A stretch of 58,156 nucleotides of DNA from Symsagittifera roscoffensis (Eukaryota; Xenacoelomorpha; Acoela; Convolutidae). Shown one piece after another: positions 11,446-22,971 of the stretch. Under the pieces are notes generated by a model that ran no database searches, was not told the DNA's origin, and was given only the letters and a program-made list of their open reading frames with translations. The stretch spans positions 1 to 58,156 of the forward strand of contig NW_026971125.1 in NCBI RefSeq assembly GCF_963678635.1, given 5' to 3'. The position numbers were made by a program, and so were the translations under genes. The first letter of the stretch is position 1. Each line of letters opens with the position of its first letter.

Positions 11446-12569
11446 GTGTATGATAATCCTGAGTATGGGTTATAAAATGTAATGTAACCAATTGTGTTTT
11501 TGGTGTATCTGTCGTATTTATATATTACTTCAGTAGTTATAAACGGTGGTGGTAGTGATTGAGCTGTTATGTTAGGTGGATTTAATGGGTAGGGATGTTG
11601 TGTAATATTGTTTAATTTAACTGTGATTTCAAACTTTAATTGTAAACTGTTTTGTTGGAGTATTTGAATATTGTGATCACGGATATCGTTGTGAATATCT
11701 TGGCGATATTGTAATCTATTAAGTGCCCAGTTATGAAGGCGGTTACTTTCTTGATGTTGTCCAAATAATGGTGGAGGTGCTGTGAATGTATTCCAATCTA
11801 GTCTTAAAGGAATATTTATTGATGATTGTTCTCGATATCTCGCGTCGAGATTATTTGGAAAATTTAAGTTAAAGGGTGGTGGTGAAAATTGGCTTATTGA
11901 TGGTGTTGATGGTAGTGATAATGTTTCTGGTAGTGATGAGGATGTTGTTGTATCCGTAGAAATATCTATGGGGTCATTGACTAAATTTGGTTCACCTTGT
12001 GTGAATGAATGTGTAGTCCAATATGGCAGTCGTGATGTTAGGTTTGGGGGGTTAAAGGGATTTTCACGTATTTGTTCAGATGTTGGTGTTGAACCTAAGT
12101 AGTCTGAGGGTAGACTTGAAGTGCTTCGTTGTGAAAAAATTGTAGGAGTTTCTGGTGTGATACCAGTGGTGTTTTCTGGAGTGGTTTGTGATGGGGATTG
12201 AGGTATATCAAAATGAACTCGGGGAGTTTGAAAATTTCTGTTTCGTCGAGGATGTATAATTTGTCTATTTATTTCTGTTGTGTTTTGGTTTTGACTAAGG
12301 TTTCGTATTCTACTTAGTTCTTGTGGTAGTGTTGGGTAAAGATTATATGTTGGTTCACTTAGGGATGCTTGTCGTTGAACTGGTTCTAGTGGTTCAGATA
12401 AACGAGCGTGCCGTTCTTCAAAAGTGTATGGATTGTCTTGAAAAGAAATTCGTGTAGAAGTTTGAGGATTTTGAGTAGTTGAAGGTGGTGTTGGATTATC
12501 TTGGGATGATGTCGGTGAAGACTGATTCTGTGACTGTTGGGTAGCAATTTTTGATGGATTTTTGAATTG
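11433..12569 (-). CDS. ATG-less 379-codon reading frame between membrane ORFs and env (left copy)
   Basis: The minus strand is open for 378 sense codons plus stop, with no in-frame ATG. Length and frame are the same as 49530-50666 in the right element. The N-terminal ~230 codons encode Pro/Ser/Thr/Gln/Asn-rich sequence; the C-terminal part is more ordered, ending in a Tyr-rich stretch. It ends 13 nt inside env. An upstream exon joined by splicing, or a non-AUG start, is needed. I recognise no family. Confidence 0.6.
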   Translation of the reverse strand, partial: QFKNPSKIATQQSQNQSSPTSSQDNPTPPSTTQNPQTSTRISFQDNPYTFEERHARLSEPLEPVQRQASLSEPTYNLYPTLPQELSRIRNLSQNQNTTEINRQIIHPRRNRNFQTPRVHFDIPQSPSQTTPENTTGITPETPTIFSQRSTSSLPSDYLGSTPTSEQIRENPFNPPNLTSRLPYWTTHSFTQGEPNLVNDPIDISTDTTTSSSLPETLSLPSTPSISQFSPPPFNLNFPNNLDARYREQSSINIPLRLDWNTFTAPPPLFGQHQESNRLHNWALNRLQYRQDIHNDIRDHNIQILQQNSLQLKFEITVKLNNITQHPYPLNPPNITAQSLPPPFITTEVIYKYDRYTKNTIGYITFYNPYSGLSYTCIF

Positions 12570-12574
12570 TTACT

Positions 12575-12763
12575 TTAGTGGGAAGGTTTATGTTTATTAT
12601 AATATTCTTCCAAAAAAATAATTAGAAAAATTGTTGCTAGGGCAAATGTGATGATTGCTTTCTTTATACATTTACATATGGTCAAAATGAGGGATGATAA
12701 AAATGTTATGAAAATTACAAACAATAAAAAAATATCAGTTCTACTGAAAATTGTTCGTATCAT
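12575..12763 (-). CDS. Small membrane protein, 62 aa (left copy)
   Basis: Mostly hydrophobic: a first segment at ~residues 11-29, a short C-K-C-IKK basic turn, a second segment at ~36-51, then a charged tail (EEYYNKHK). Its ATG overlaps the stop of the preceding 76-aa ORF as ATGA, a coupled-translation arrangement. It is almost identical to the right copy (one residue differs). A viroporin-like or assembly role is possible but only inferred from size and topology. Confidence 0.6.
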   Translation of the reverse strand: MIRTIFSRTDIFLLFVIFITFLSSLILTICKCIKKAIITFALATIFLIIFLEEYYNKHKPSH

Positions 12764-12990
12764 TTAGACAAGTTGTTAAAATCGTACCTGTGGATATATT
12801 CAAGGGTTTTGGAAAGTTGGAGGAATAGTTCGAGTATTGTGTAGAAAATTAAAAAAATGTTACAAAAAATGATTAAGATTATTAGGAAAGATTCAAGTAT
12901 ATCAAAAAGAAATATTATAAAAGCTTCAAGTATTGAAAAAAAATGTTTAAAATTTATAAGTATTTGAGCGACTGTTTGAGAGAAAAGCAT
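12760..12990 (-). CDS. Small membrane protein, 76 aa (left copy)
   Basis: A long, very hydrophobic Ile/Leu/Phe-rich stretch (~residues 9-57) is followed by a charged tail ending NNLSK. It differs from the right copy at about seven positions, mostly conservative (I/L, Y/F, V/A), which suggests selection on hydrophobicity. It overlaps the next ORF by 4 nt. No family recognised. Confidence 0.55.
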   Translation of the reverse strand: MLFSQTVAQILINFKHFFSILEAFIIFLFDILESFLIILIIFCNIFLIFYTILELFLQLSKTLEYIHRYDFNNLSK

Positions 12991-13590
12991 TTAAGAAATG
13001 ATCTCTTGGTCGAATATTTTTTGCTGTTTGAGGCGATTTTCTAGTGTGGTCGAATTATTTATTAGTTTTTTGACAAGTGGGTTGAGTTTTGTAAAAAATT
13101 GTTGGGGGCAATTTTCATAGTGACTGGGAGGTCGTCTTTTTCTTTATTTTTGTTTGTCAAATGATCCGGGGTATGGTGAGATTTTTATACTTTAGGCTAA
13201 TTAAAATCTTCATTTTGTTACTTTAGGCTAAGTTATCAAACTTGTTTTGGGGGTATTCGTGGTCTGAGTTGGGGAAATATTGTTGATCTTTGGGTTATTA
13301 GATAAGGGAGGGGTACGGTATTATGGTGATATTTATTTTAGCTGTCAAGTTGGAGTGGTTTGCTTATTTTTGACCTGGAGGTTGTAAAGTTATAGTTAGA
13401 GATGTGCCTGGAGTTCTAGATTATTCGTCTAATTGATCTTAGTTTGAGTTAGAGAAAGTGGCGGATTGGATGAATCCTATTGGTCTATTTTGAACTAGAA
13501 TTATTGCGTACTTGTGAGCATGTTATTTTGAAAAATTGAAATGAAAAATGTTACGGAGGTTTCAAGATTGTGAAGTATAAAATCTTAAAA
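12991..13590 (-). other. Non-coding spacer between pol and the accessory genes (left copy)
   Basis: About 600 nt without a supported ORF, matching 48509-49108. Two TTAGCCTAAAGT-type repeats and pyrimidine-rich AG sites on the minus strand make it a plausible place for splice acceptors of subgenomic mRNAs. Confidence 0.5.
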
Positions 13591-16500
13591 TTACTTTTTA
13601 AATTCTACTTTCTTTAATATTTTAGATTGGGGGATGAACATTTTGTAGTTTTTACGTGGTTGATTTCGGAGTCTTGTTGTTTTTCTATGTTCAGATTTGT
13701 CTATTTCTTCTTGGGGTATTATTTGTTCTGTCATTTTTCTATTTTTTCTTGGTTTTGGAGATTCTTTATGGTTTTGTGTATTGTTTTTGGTGGCGGTTGG
13801 TTTTGTGTTTTGATTTTCGGTGGGGTTATCATTTTGTTCTGTGTTTTTCAGATGTGGTTCATTTTGAATGATTTTTAATCCTGTGAAAGAATATAATTGA
13901 GTTAATTCGCGGAGTGCGTATTCTTTTGGGTAATAAGGTAATAGGTTGTTTCGATGTTGAACGATTTCTTTTTTGTTTGAGTCGGTAATTTTATATGTGA
14001 CATCAGTGGGTTTTGCAATTATTTGGTAGGGTCCTTTTCGGAGGGGTTGTAATTTTTTAGAAATTCCTTTTTGAGTATTAAAATTAGGTATTAAAACAAA
14101 TGTTCCAAATTTTAAATCGGAAGCTGGTGTAAAACGTGAATTGATTTGTTCATTTATGTTTTGTCTTTGTAATAACTTTTTCGTTATTTTTTGGTAAATT
14201 TCATTGTGTTTCTTATCTCTATTTAAAATCCATTCGGTGTGTGTACCGGAGGCTAATTTAAGAATTTGTGGGTGATGAAAATGATCTTCATCGTGCGTAT
14301 GTAATGGGAGGTTATAACAAATTGAGTCTTTATTTGGTTGACAATAACCTTGTGCGTTTTTATGAGAATTTGCTGTAAACATTATTGGTTTGCGTGGCTT
14401 TTGGTTAAAAACCATTTCATATGGTGACATTCCTAAAGTTGTCGTAATTTGTGAATTATATGCTAAGGGAAATAATTTTACATCTGCTGACCATTCGGTA
14501 TATTTTGTATCATTTCCATTGATGATACATCTAAGATATTCTTGTAGTGAACGGTTCATACCTTCGACTAAGCCGTTTGTCCAAGGTGCATGAGATGTAC
14601 GTGGTTTGTGTTTAATGTTATATAAATGACATAGTGTTATTATTTCATTATTTATGAATTCTGTACCATTGTCTGTAACTAAAATTTCTGGTAGTCCAAA
14701 TTTTGCTATCCAGTGTTCATAAAGTGTTGTATATGCGTAATAAGCATTACAATGTGGTACTGGGTTAAGTGCTACATAGTGTGTGAATGCGTCAACAATT
14801 ACCATAATGTAGGAGTTTCCTTCTGATGAGGGTGAAATTGGTCCTTTAGTATCAAATGAGATACGGTGATTAAAGTACAAACTTTGTCCTTTAAAATCTT
14901 GTTTTTGTGCTATTTGTTTTTGATTTGGGTAAGGTTTATTCAGTTGACATACTATACAATCATTGCATAGTACTTTTATCCAAATTGGTGCATTTGGGAA
15001 GTAAAAATTTTGTATAAAATTTGAATATGTTTTTTCTGATCCAGAGTGTCCTTTAATATTTTGTGTATGTGAAATATTAAAAGCTATAAGAATCATACTT
15101 AAAGGGAGACATGGAACTGTAGATTCATTCAGGTTATACTCTAAAAGGTCTGTATTTTCGTTAATTGTTGTGTTGTTAAATTTGCGAAAGTATCGGAGGA
15201 GTGTTTTGTTTCCTAGAATGGTTGAATCTGCTTTGATAGGTTTAGTTTTATATTTGTGCCATGATTTCAGTTGTCTAATTATCGGGTCAAGATTTTGATA
15301 TTGTTTCAGTGTTGAATTTGTAATCGTATCTGTTGGGGGGAGAAAAATGTTTTCAATTTCTAATTTAGATAAGGGTATTGTATCAAGTGGGTCGTGAAGG
15401 TCAAAAACTTGATTTATTGTGTATTTTGAATTATTTGTTTGTGGTCCTGATAAATTTATTTTATCAGTTAAATCTTCTTTTTCAATTAGTGGAAAATGGT
15501 CTTTTTTAGGCGGGTGTTGTTTTGTTCGTTTTTGTTGGGTGTTACTTTTTATCCATTGAGAATATGGGATTGGTTTGAAGGTTGATGTTCCAAGTAAATC
15601 AACTTCATAATGATTATTTTGACAATCTAAATAAAGTGGGAAATGTTGTAAATTATTTATTTGTGATTGTTCAATATCAGTTTTAACTGCATATTTGCAT
15701 TCTAATCGAGGTGATGTTTCGTTTTCTGCAAGGTAGAATTTTATATTTTTGGGTATTTCAACTGTTGTTTTTCGTGTAAGTAATTCAGGTGGTGTATTTC
15801 GACTTAAGGTGTCTGGTAATGCAAGATTTTTTCCTGCAGTCCAAACTATATGTAAGTTTGGAAATTTCATTAGAATTAGTTGAAATCTGTAAACTCGGTG
15901 GTTTGGGTTAGATTTCTGTGTGAAGAGAAAGATGATTGGTTTATGGTCTGTGAATAGAACTGTTGGATGTTTTGATCCAAGTATCAGAAATTCATATTCT
16001 GTCAGTGTATATATTATGGCTGTACATTCTCTCATTAGAGTTGAGAGTCGTAGCTCTGCTTGAGTGAATAAGCGAGAATTTGCTGATATCAAGTTCATTT
16101 TATTTGTACCATTATGTGATTGTAATAGTGCTGCGCCCATGCCAAAGTTCGAAGCATCGCACATTGCATAAAATGGTTGATTTGAGTCTGGAATTGTGTT
16201 TGAAATTTGTTCAGTTAAAAGTTTCTTTATTTCTTCAAATCGTGTTTGATGTTCTGTGTTCCATTCAAAATTATTTTGTTGTCTAAGGATGTTATAAAAT
16301 GGTCGTAGATATAATTGCATTTTATAAACATATTTACTTAAAAAGTTTAACATTCCAAGGAATTCTTGGATTTTCTTTTTATTTGTTGGTGGTTGAAGTT
16401 TTTGAATAGCGTCAATGCGTGATTTCAGTGGGGTGATTGTTTTTCTTTCGATGTTATGTCCTAAGAATTTAACTCTTGTTAAAAAGAAGTGTGATTTATC

Positions 16501-18453
16501 GGGGGCGGCCTTCAGATTTTCGTTCTGAAGTATTTGGTGATATTTTTCTAAAACGTTGAACATTTCGTCTTTTGTTTGTGATTGCATAAAAACATCGTCT
16601 AGATAGGTGATTGCGTTTTTCTTGAGTATTAGTGGTCTAAAAATTTTGCTCATAAAAGCTGAAAATGCTGCTGGTCCTATGGATATTCCATAGAATAAGC
16701 GGTTAAATTCATATTGTTGGTTTCCGATAACAAATTGTGTTAAACGTCGTGATTGTTCATCTAGTGGCATTTGATTGTATGCACTATTCATGTCGGCGGT
16801 TGTGAAGTATTTGCCGTTTATTTTTGTTAAAATAACTTGTATTGGTTCAATGGGCCAATTACATTTTGATTCATCTATAAGTGAATTGAGGTATCTAGCA
16901 TCGAGAACGATTTTTAATGATTCTCCTTTAGCTAGAATGATAACGGGGTTGATAAATGTGTTGCCTTTTGGTTGTTCTTCTTTATTAACTGGTGATATAA
17001 TGTTGTATTGTTCTAAAATATCGAGTAATCTGTTTACTTTATCATGTAAGTGAATTGGTACTTTACTTGCTCTCTGTTTTTTGAAAACTGCGTTTGGTTT
17101 TAATGGGAGATGTAGTGATGAACTGATTTTGCCAACATCGAATTTTGATGTTGCATAGACTGATGAATATTTAATTAGCTGTTTGGCTAACTTTTCGAAT
17201 TCGTCTTGTGTTATTTGTGAATGTTGGAAATTAAACATTGTTAAAAATTTTTGTTGGTCCTCTGTGTAGTTACTGATGTTGAATGTAGGTTTGAAATATG
17301 GAGTTTTTGTGAAATAATCCGTATTTCTGTTTTCGTTACTTATTATATTATTTATAGATAATTCTTCATTAAGAATTGTAGATTGGCAAATATCTAGTAA
17401 TTGGAGTATATTATTTACGCGATAGGCTTTTTCGTGTATTGGTGATATTGTAGCATTGGTTTCACAATATCCTAAAAGTCCTAAAGGTAATGTTACTTGG
17501 TAAGGTGTGTTGTTATAAACGTGTAAGGAAATAATATCTGAATTCGAATTTTTCAAATATTTTATTGAAGAGATTGTGATTTTGAAAAATTTATGAATAG
17601 GTTTGAATTCAAAATCTGACATATAAAATTTTTGTTTGTTTTGTTCTTTATCATATTGGTGAACTTGTTTGATTGAAAAATTATATATGTTCCCTGATAG
17701 TGGTTTCAGGTGTTTTCTTTGTTGGTTAAATATCGGATAAAATTTTGAAAAAAATGGTGGTTGTTTATTTAATCTTTGAAAAAATGTTAAGGATGTTTCT
17801 TTTGTTTTTGTATATTTATCTTTGATTAATATTTTACTATTTAGTATGTTAATTGTTGGTATATACTTCGAAATAAATGGTATTCCAATGATATTATACT
17901 TAATATCAGTGATATGGAATATTTGTTTAAATGGCTTGTTTAGAATTTTACTTTGCTCCATTGTTCTGGTAGGGAGGAGAAATAATTGGATTTTTCCGTA
18001 GTTTATCAATGTTGATCCTTGTGCTGTTGCTAGTTTACTGGAGGTTTCAAGAGGTGTTAGCTTTGGATGTAAAGTTTTTATTTCATTCCATGTGGGAATG
18101 TTTATTATGTTTGATTCTGCTCCTGAATCAATTAAAAAATCTATTTCAAGGTCTGGTGGTTGAAATTCTTTATTTCTTGGGCTTTCTAAGAGAAATGGTA
18201 TTGTCCAAATTTTTTCTTTGGGTTGTTCTTTTTGTATATTTTGGTAGATGTGGTTTGTATTCAAGCATTTTGTTTTGACATTTTGATTGGGTTGTTCTGT
18301 AGTATTTTTTGCATTTGTTTCTTGCGTTGTTGGTGTGGAATTTATGGGTGTAGTGTAATGATTTTGAAGAAATTCTGATTGATTTTCATATATGTGTGAT
18401 GGAAAGGGTTGTTCATATATGACAGATTCATAGTCATTTTCGACTTTTATCAT
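13591..18453 (-). CDS. pol: Pol region, 1620 aa after first ATG (left copy, frameshifted from Gag)
   Basis: Contains aspartic protease (DSGAES), reverse transcriptase (TADMNSAY; YLDDVF), RNase H (CDASNFG; TDHKP), integrase HHCC finger and DD35E core (FDTKGP; TDNGTEF; VEGMNRS), then a GPY/F-type module (KGPYQII). PR-RT-RH-IN order indicates the Ty3/gypsy or retrovirus group. There is no chromodomain; the tail ends in a basic stretch. The frame continues upstream of this ATG to the Gag frame, which in the right copy is uninterrupted. Here a 1-nt deletion near 18711 separates the two. Confidence 0.9.
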   Translation of the reverse strand: MIKVENDYESVIYEQPFPSHIYENQSEFLQNHYTTPINSTPTTQETNAKNTTEQPNQNVKTKCLNTNHIYQNIQKEQPKEKIWTIPFLLESPRNKEFQPPDLEIDFLIDSGAESNIINIPTWNEIKTLHPKLTPLETSSKLATAQGSTLINYGKIQLFLLPTRTMEQSKILNKPFKQIFHITDIKYNIIGIPFISKYIPTINILNSKILIKDKYTKTKETSLTFFQRLNKQPPFFSKFYPIFNQQRKHLKPLSGNIYNFSIKQVHQYDKEQNKQKFYMSDFEFKPIHKFFKITISSIKYLKNSNSDIISLHVYNNTPYQVTLPLGLLGYCETNATISPIHEKAYRVNNILQLLDICQSTILNEELSINNIISNENRNTDYFTKTPYFKPTFNISNYTEDQQKFLTMFNFQHSQITQDEFEKLAKQLIKYSSVYATSKFDVGKISSSLHLPLKPNAVFKKQRASKVPIHLHDKVNRLLDILEQYNIISPVNKEEQPKGNTFINPVIILAKGESLKIVLDARYLNSLIDESKCNWPIEPIQVILTKINGKYFTTADMNSAYNQMPLDEQSRRLTQFVIGNQQYEFNRLFYGISIGPAAFSAFMSKIFRPLILKKNAITYLDDVFMQSQTKDEMFNVLEKYHQILQNENLKAAPDKSHFFLTRVKFLGHNIERKTITPLKSRIDAIQKLQPPTNKKKIQEFLGMLNFLSKYVYKMQLYLRPFYNILRQQNNFEWNTEHQTRFEEIKKLLTEQISNTIPDSNQPFYAMCDASNFGMGAALLQSHNGTNKMNLISANSRLFTQAELRLSTLMRECTAIIYTLTEYEFLILGSKHPTVLFTDHKPIIFLFTQKSNPNHRVYRFQLILMKFPNLHIVWTAGKNLALPDTLSRNTPPELLTRKTTVEIPKNIKFYLAENETSPRLECKYAVKTDIEQSQINNLQHFPLYLDCQNNHYEVDLLGTSTFKPIPYSQWIKSNTQQKRTKQHPPKKDHFPLIEKEDLTDKINLSGPQTNNSKYTINQVFDLHDPLDTIPLSKLEIENIFLPPTDTITNSTLKQYQNLDPIIRQLKSWHKYKTKPIKADSTILGNKTLLRYFRKFNNTTINENTDLLEYNLNESTVPCLPLSMILIAFNISHTQNIKGHSGSEKTYSNFIQNFYFPNAPIWIKVLCNDCIVCQLNKPYPNQKQIAQKQDFKGQSLYFNHRISFDTKGPISPSSEGNSYIMVIVDAFTHYVALNPVPHCNAYYAYTTLYEHWIAKFGLPEILVTDNGTEFINNEIITLCHLYNIKHKPRTSHAPWTNGLVEGMNRSLQEYLRCIINGNDTKYTEWSADVKLFPLAYNSQITTTLGMSPYEMVFNQKPRKPIMFTANSHKNAQGYCQPNKDSICYNLPLHTHDEDHFHHPQILKLASGTHTEWILNRDKKHNEIYQKITKKLLQRQNINEQINSRFTPASDLKFGTFVLIPNFNTQKGISKKLQPLRKGPYQIIAKPTDVTYKITDSNKKEIVQHRNNLLPYYPKEYALRELTQLYSFTGLKIIQNEPHLKNTEQNDNPTENQNTKPTATKNNTQNHKESPKPRKNRKMTEQIIPQEEIDKSEHRKTTRLRNQPRKNYKMFIPQSKILKKVEFKK

Positions 18454-18533
18454 ATTGATAGCAAGAGTGTTTTCAGTATCACTTTCTGAATCTGATGATG
18501 TACAGTTTATTTGATTGAGTTGTAACGCATCAG

Positions 18534-21500
18534 TTACTGTGTCATCAATACCTGGAGGGTCTGATGTTGTTTCTGGGTTAGATTGTACTTGATTGATTTG
18601 CCTTTGATGTTTAGGTGTATTACTTCTATGACGATTATTAGAATTATTATAGTTATTATTATTCCTATGTGGTGATTGGGAATAATTTCTGTAACGATTA
18701 TTATAACTTGGTGTCGATTTTGTGAATTATTTCGCGATCTGTTTTGGTAGTTATTGTTTGGTCTGTTATAGTTCGATCTATTATATGAGTTATTCCTTGA
18801 TCGATTGTTCGGGTAATTCTGGTTTCGGTTGTTTGAATAACTTCTATTTCGATTATAGGAGTAGTTTCTATTCCTATTGTATGATGAATTTCGTGATTGA
18901 TTGTTTGGATAGTAGTTATTTCTTGATTGGGAATTAGATCTAGAAACAAATCGTTGTGTATTTGAATTTGATCTGGAGTAGTTATTTCTACTATTTGGTC
19001 TATTGTAGTGATTTTGTGATGAATTATACGTGTTTCTTCGTTCTGGTGATCTTCCTCTATAACTTGAGTTATATGGGGATTGATTTCTTGTATAGCTTGT
19101 ATTGTTCGGGAGTGGTTTTCCTGAACTGTTGTTGCTGTGAACTGTTTTGTTCGGTAAATTTTGATCTTTTTTCATGTATTGATAGAATGATTTATTTGGT
19201 TCTTTGTATTTTTGAGGTTTATTTTGATTATCTTGCTGTTTTTGTCTACATTCGGAAATACTATGTCCGTATCGTCGGCAATAATTACACCATTTTTTGA
19301 AAGATGGTTTGCCTTTAAAGTTTGGGTTCTTTTCGTAAATATTAAGTATTTCAGTGATTTTTTCAACGAGGTCTGTTTCTGATTCCTGTATATTATTAAT
19401 ATTAGTGGAAGTCGTTTCAATTTTGTTAACGTATTGTAATTTCAGATTTTCCGTTTCTTCTAGTTTCATCGTGATTTCTGCTTGTTCTAATTTGTCTACT
19501 AGTTTTCGAAAATCTAAATCGGGTTCTCGAATTGAAGAAGGATGAGATGCTCTCTTTTTTATTGCTATTTTCCTTAATTGTGGTGTTAAGGTCATCATTA
19601 AGATTTCTGTCATCTTTGTGTTTTTATAGTCATGTGTATTTAGTGAATATGCTTTTCGAACTAGTGTTTCGATTCGTACTGCTATTTGCTTGATGGTTTC
19701 GTTTGGTAATCTGCGAATTTCATTACATAAAACTCTTTGTTGTTGTTTGTTTCTTTCGGAGTCAAACATTTTTGAAAATTCTTGTGTAAATCTTTTCCAG
19801 TTTGATTTTATTTCTAGAGGTAGTACTGAAAACCATTTTTGGGCTGCGCCATCTAAGGTTGTTTGTATTAACGCTGTGCGTCGATGTATCCAGTTTTGAT
19901 GTAGTGGCGTATTAATTGGTTCAGGTCCAATATTTAAAATCAGGTTTGCTGTTACTGCATTTAAATAATCTTCTACAGAGTATTCAGGGTCTGTTCCTGT
20001 GAAAACCATTAAAGGTTTGTTTGATGTTATTGATGATCCACCCATAAGGTATGGATTCATTGTCATTTGTAATGATTCTGCTGCATTTGGCATTTGAGAA
20101 AAATTCGAAAGTTGGTTTCTTGTTATTTCATGTTGTTGGAGATAATATGGGAGTGGTATTTCATTTTGCATTTGTGATGGTTGATACGAGTGTGCAGTCA
20201 TTGGATTTTTTTGTTGAATTGGTTGAAAAGATTGTGTATTAATTAGATTTTGTTGTTGAATTAGTTGTTGATTATGTGCATCTATTGGTTGTGGAGAAAA
20301 ATTTCTATGATTTGTATGTGTTCTCTGTATTCCTTGTCTACGATATTCTTGAGTATTTGGTGCAAATATATCTGGTTGTAAGAAATCATCATCTGAGGAT
20401 AAATAATCCATTTGATAAGATGTCTGTTTTTTATTTTTATTTTGTTGAAAAAATGGGTAATTTTCACTGCGATCCTGTGGAGGATTTGGTTGAAAATTTT
20501 TGGAATTATATTGGGCTGTTGGGTTATCCCAGTTTCGAGGTTTTGTATATTGGTTAAAATTCCTTTGTGGTTGATAATTTGTTTTTGATGGATGTGTATA
20601 ATTATAATTATGGTCTGCAAAGTTGTTTCTAGTGAATGTTTTGCGTGTTTTTGATGGTATTGTCATGGGTCTGTATGTTTGGTAATCCATATGGGAATAT
20701 TTTGGAGCAACCGAAGGTTTAACGGTTGATTGTAAGGTTACCTGTGTTTGTGAAGGGTTTGTATTTCTTGGTGTTGTTAAATTTGGGCGTATTGGTGAAA
20801 TACTTTGTTGTGTAGTTGTTGTGTGTACAATTTCTTCATTTATGAAGTGTGATGGTGTCTGGATATCTTGTTGAGTAAGATTCCTAGTTCCATTGAGGTT
20901 TTCATTGTGTATAACTGTAGAGTTTAAACTATTATTTTGTGTATCGGGTAAAAATGTATTATAGTTTAATGGTGTTGCATCAATTGTTAATGGTATTACT
21001 CTTACATAATCTCTTATGTAAGATATTGTACCTATTGCTTGACTTGAGATTGATTGTGGAAAGCTTATAAATGCGGGATGAGACCATTCGGGGTCCCAAA
21101 CATAATCTGATTGTTCTGTGATAGCGGTATCATCGTTCGAATTTTGGGGTCTAAAATTTTTTCTTGCTTGTGCAATTAAATCAATATTGTGTGTGAAATA
21201 ATCTATTATGAACCATGCTAAAATTTTGTGTAGATCGTGTTTGGTATGTTGTGAAACATCGTTTTTCGTGAAATTTTCTTTAATGATGTTTAAATAACTA
21301 GAGAGTAGTGTGATTTCATGTCGTACTCTTAAATGTTTAGATGTTTCTGTCGGTGAGACATTTGTTAATGGAAGTTCATTTTCTAATATCGAAATATAAC
21401 TATATATTATTGCGAAAACTTCATTGGTGAATATGGAGTTTGCTCTTTGTGAGTTATGGTATTGGATGCTTTTTATATATTCTGAAAAAACTTTCGAAAA

Positions 21501-21812
21501 TTCTAAATCAAGATCGTCTGTTTGAATAGTATATGTTCTATTATTATGGTTTGGGGAGGTGAATTCTATAGAGTAGATTCCATACTGTTGTGTTATGTTG
21601 CATATATCTTTTAGATAGTGATCTATGATTTGTCTTTTGATTTTTACATCGGGGAACTCTGTTTTACATGGACTGATTCCGGGTTCAAATAAATTTACGA
21701 GTAAATTTTGACAAAATATGTGTTGTCCTCTATCAGTATCTGCATCTACTATAAAGGGAAAGATTTCATCATCATCTGGAGTTTCGTCACCTGGGGTGTG
21801 TGTTGAACTCAT
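18534..21812 (-). pseudogene. gag: Gag region, 1092-aa frame with out-of-frame end (left copy)
   Basis: Residues ~1-560 form a long N-terminal extension rich in Asn/Gln/Pro. Residues ~600-790 form a retrotransposon-type capsid region (F-TGTDPEYSVEDYL, then GAAQKWF). A CCHC zinc knuckle (C-x2-C-x4-H-x4-C) follows, then a long Arg/Asn/Ser/Tyr-rich tract likely to bind RNA. After the point matching right-copy NSQNRH the frame shifts because TTGGGTG of the right copy is TTGGTG here (~18711). About the last 70 residues are therefore not native Gag and Pol is uncoupled. It overlaps the 155-aa ORF by 26 nt. Confidence 0.85.
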
Positions 21813-22254
21813 TTTTTCGTTCGATGACTGTTAATATGTAATTATTAATGTGTCGAATTGGTTGATTCCAATTGTATAAATGTACTGGTTTGTGTTTATA
21901 CTGTTTTTTTATTCTTCTTTTTCCTCTTTGTGATGAATTTGAAGTTGTTTCTGAGTCAGAAAAATATAATTGATCGTGTTGTGGGTAATTTTTATCTATT
22001 GATTCTTTTAGTTTGTAAAGTTCGTCTAAACTGTTGGTTTCTGATTCTGAAAATGCGTTTCGATTTTTTGAAAATCTTTTTCGTGTTATTTGTCTTTGTT
22101 TAGTTATTATTTTCCTCTTTAGTGTTTGTCGTTTTGTTCGAATGTATCCAACTGTTTGTGTATGAGGTGTGATTACAAGGTCGTATTTTTTGTTATCTAT
22201 TTCACAATTGTGTAAAATGATTGTTTGTTTATTTCCTAGATTTTTAAATGACAT
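21787..22254 (-). CDS. Basic 155-aa protein preceding Gag (left copy)
   Basis: An Arg/Lys-rich block lies at residues ~40-65 and a second at ~110-121 (RGKRRIKKQYK). A Ser/Glu-rich, leucine-spaced segment (SLDELYKLKESI) at ~75-86 sits between them. A nuclear or RNA-binding protein with an export-like motif is a plausible inference, but no family is recognised. Same length as the right copy with few substitutions. The stop overlaps Gag in another frame. Confidence 0.65.
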   Translation of the reverse strand: MSFKNLGNKQTIILHNCEIDNKKYDLVITPHTQTVGYIRTKRQTLKRKIITKQRQITRKRFSKNRNAFSESETNSLDELYKLKESIDKNYPQHDQLYFSDSETTSNSSQRGKRRIKKQYKHKPVHLYNWNQPIRHINNYILTVIERKNEFNTHPR

Positions 22255-22971
22255 AAGGTTTAGAATGACGGATGCAAAGGTTGTTAAATGATTTCTATTT
22301 TCTTAAACTGTTAGTTCTTACGATTTTTTGGTTAGCTTAACCTGGGTCTTTTTGTTCAGGGTTGGAGAGAAAAGTATATCGATTCCGAAGAATGATTTTT
22401 ACTTTCTCGTGACTAGTATAAGCTAAGGTGTTAACTTACTTAATCTTACTTAGGGGTAGTGATTGTGTTCAAGGGTTGGAGAATAGTAAATCGATCCACA
22501 AGGTTCAGGTATAATTAGAACGCGAGTAGTTCGTTAGATACTATTTTAAACTTACTAAGTCTAAGATTTATCCTGGGTCTGGTAAGAGGGGGGGTCAAGT
22601 GAAGGATGAATAACCGAAGTTCTTCACTGTTTATCCTAATTTGAATGATTAGTTTTGTGTAAAAATTTCTATTAGTCCTGGGTTTTTAGAGAGGGTTGGA
22701 TAGTGAATCGACGTTTGAGGTCGTTAGACACTAATTAAGTGGGTGGGGGAGAACAAAGTTGTTCTGTTTGATCCAAGGATAAGCCTTGATGATCAAGTTT
22801 AAAATTTAATTAAGTAGAAAATGATTTAAGATCCAAGGATAAGCCTTGATGATCTGGTTTTAAAATTAAGTGACTTTAAATTTTGATAAAGTTTTAAATT
22901 TGTGTAAAGGAAAAATTTAGTGTTTTGATGATATTAGTGAGTTGATGATTGCTGTTATGTTTTAGGTGACT
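22255..22971 (-). other. Distal leader of left element
   Basis: Matches 39130-39843 of the right element and stops at the junction with repeat X. It carries repeated CCAACCCT motifs, several GTAAG donor-like sites and two direct-repeat stem-loops (22770-22854). The PBS-proximal half is missing. Confidence 0.75.
22770..22854 (-). repeat. Two 25-bp stem-loop repeats, 60 bp apart
   Basis: At 22770-22794 and 22830-22854 the same 25-bp sequence occurs, built as GATC-AT-CAAGG-loop-CCTTG-GATC. Both are conserved in the right leader at the same spacing. Location in a leader suggests RNA packaging or dimerisation, which is inferred. Confidence 0.6.

Noticed and set aside
11782-12102. 106-codon plus-strand ORF in the left element
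   Set aside because: Antisense shadow of the ATG-less frame on the minus strand.
18534-18720. Programmed frameshift between Gag and Pol
   Set aside because: The right copy is continuous through this point with sensible composition. The left difference is a single missing base in a run of three, so a mutation or sequencing error is simpler.
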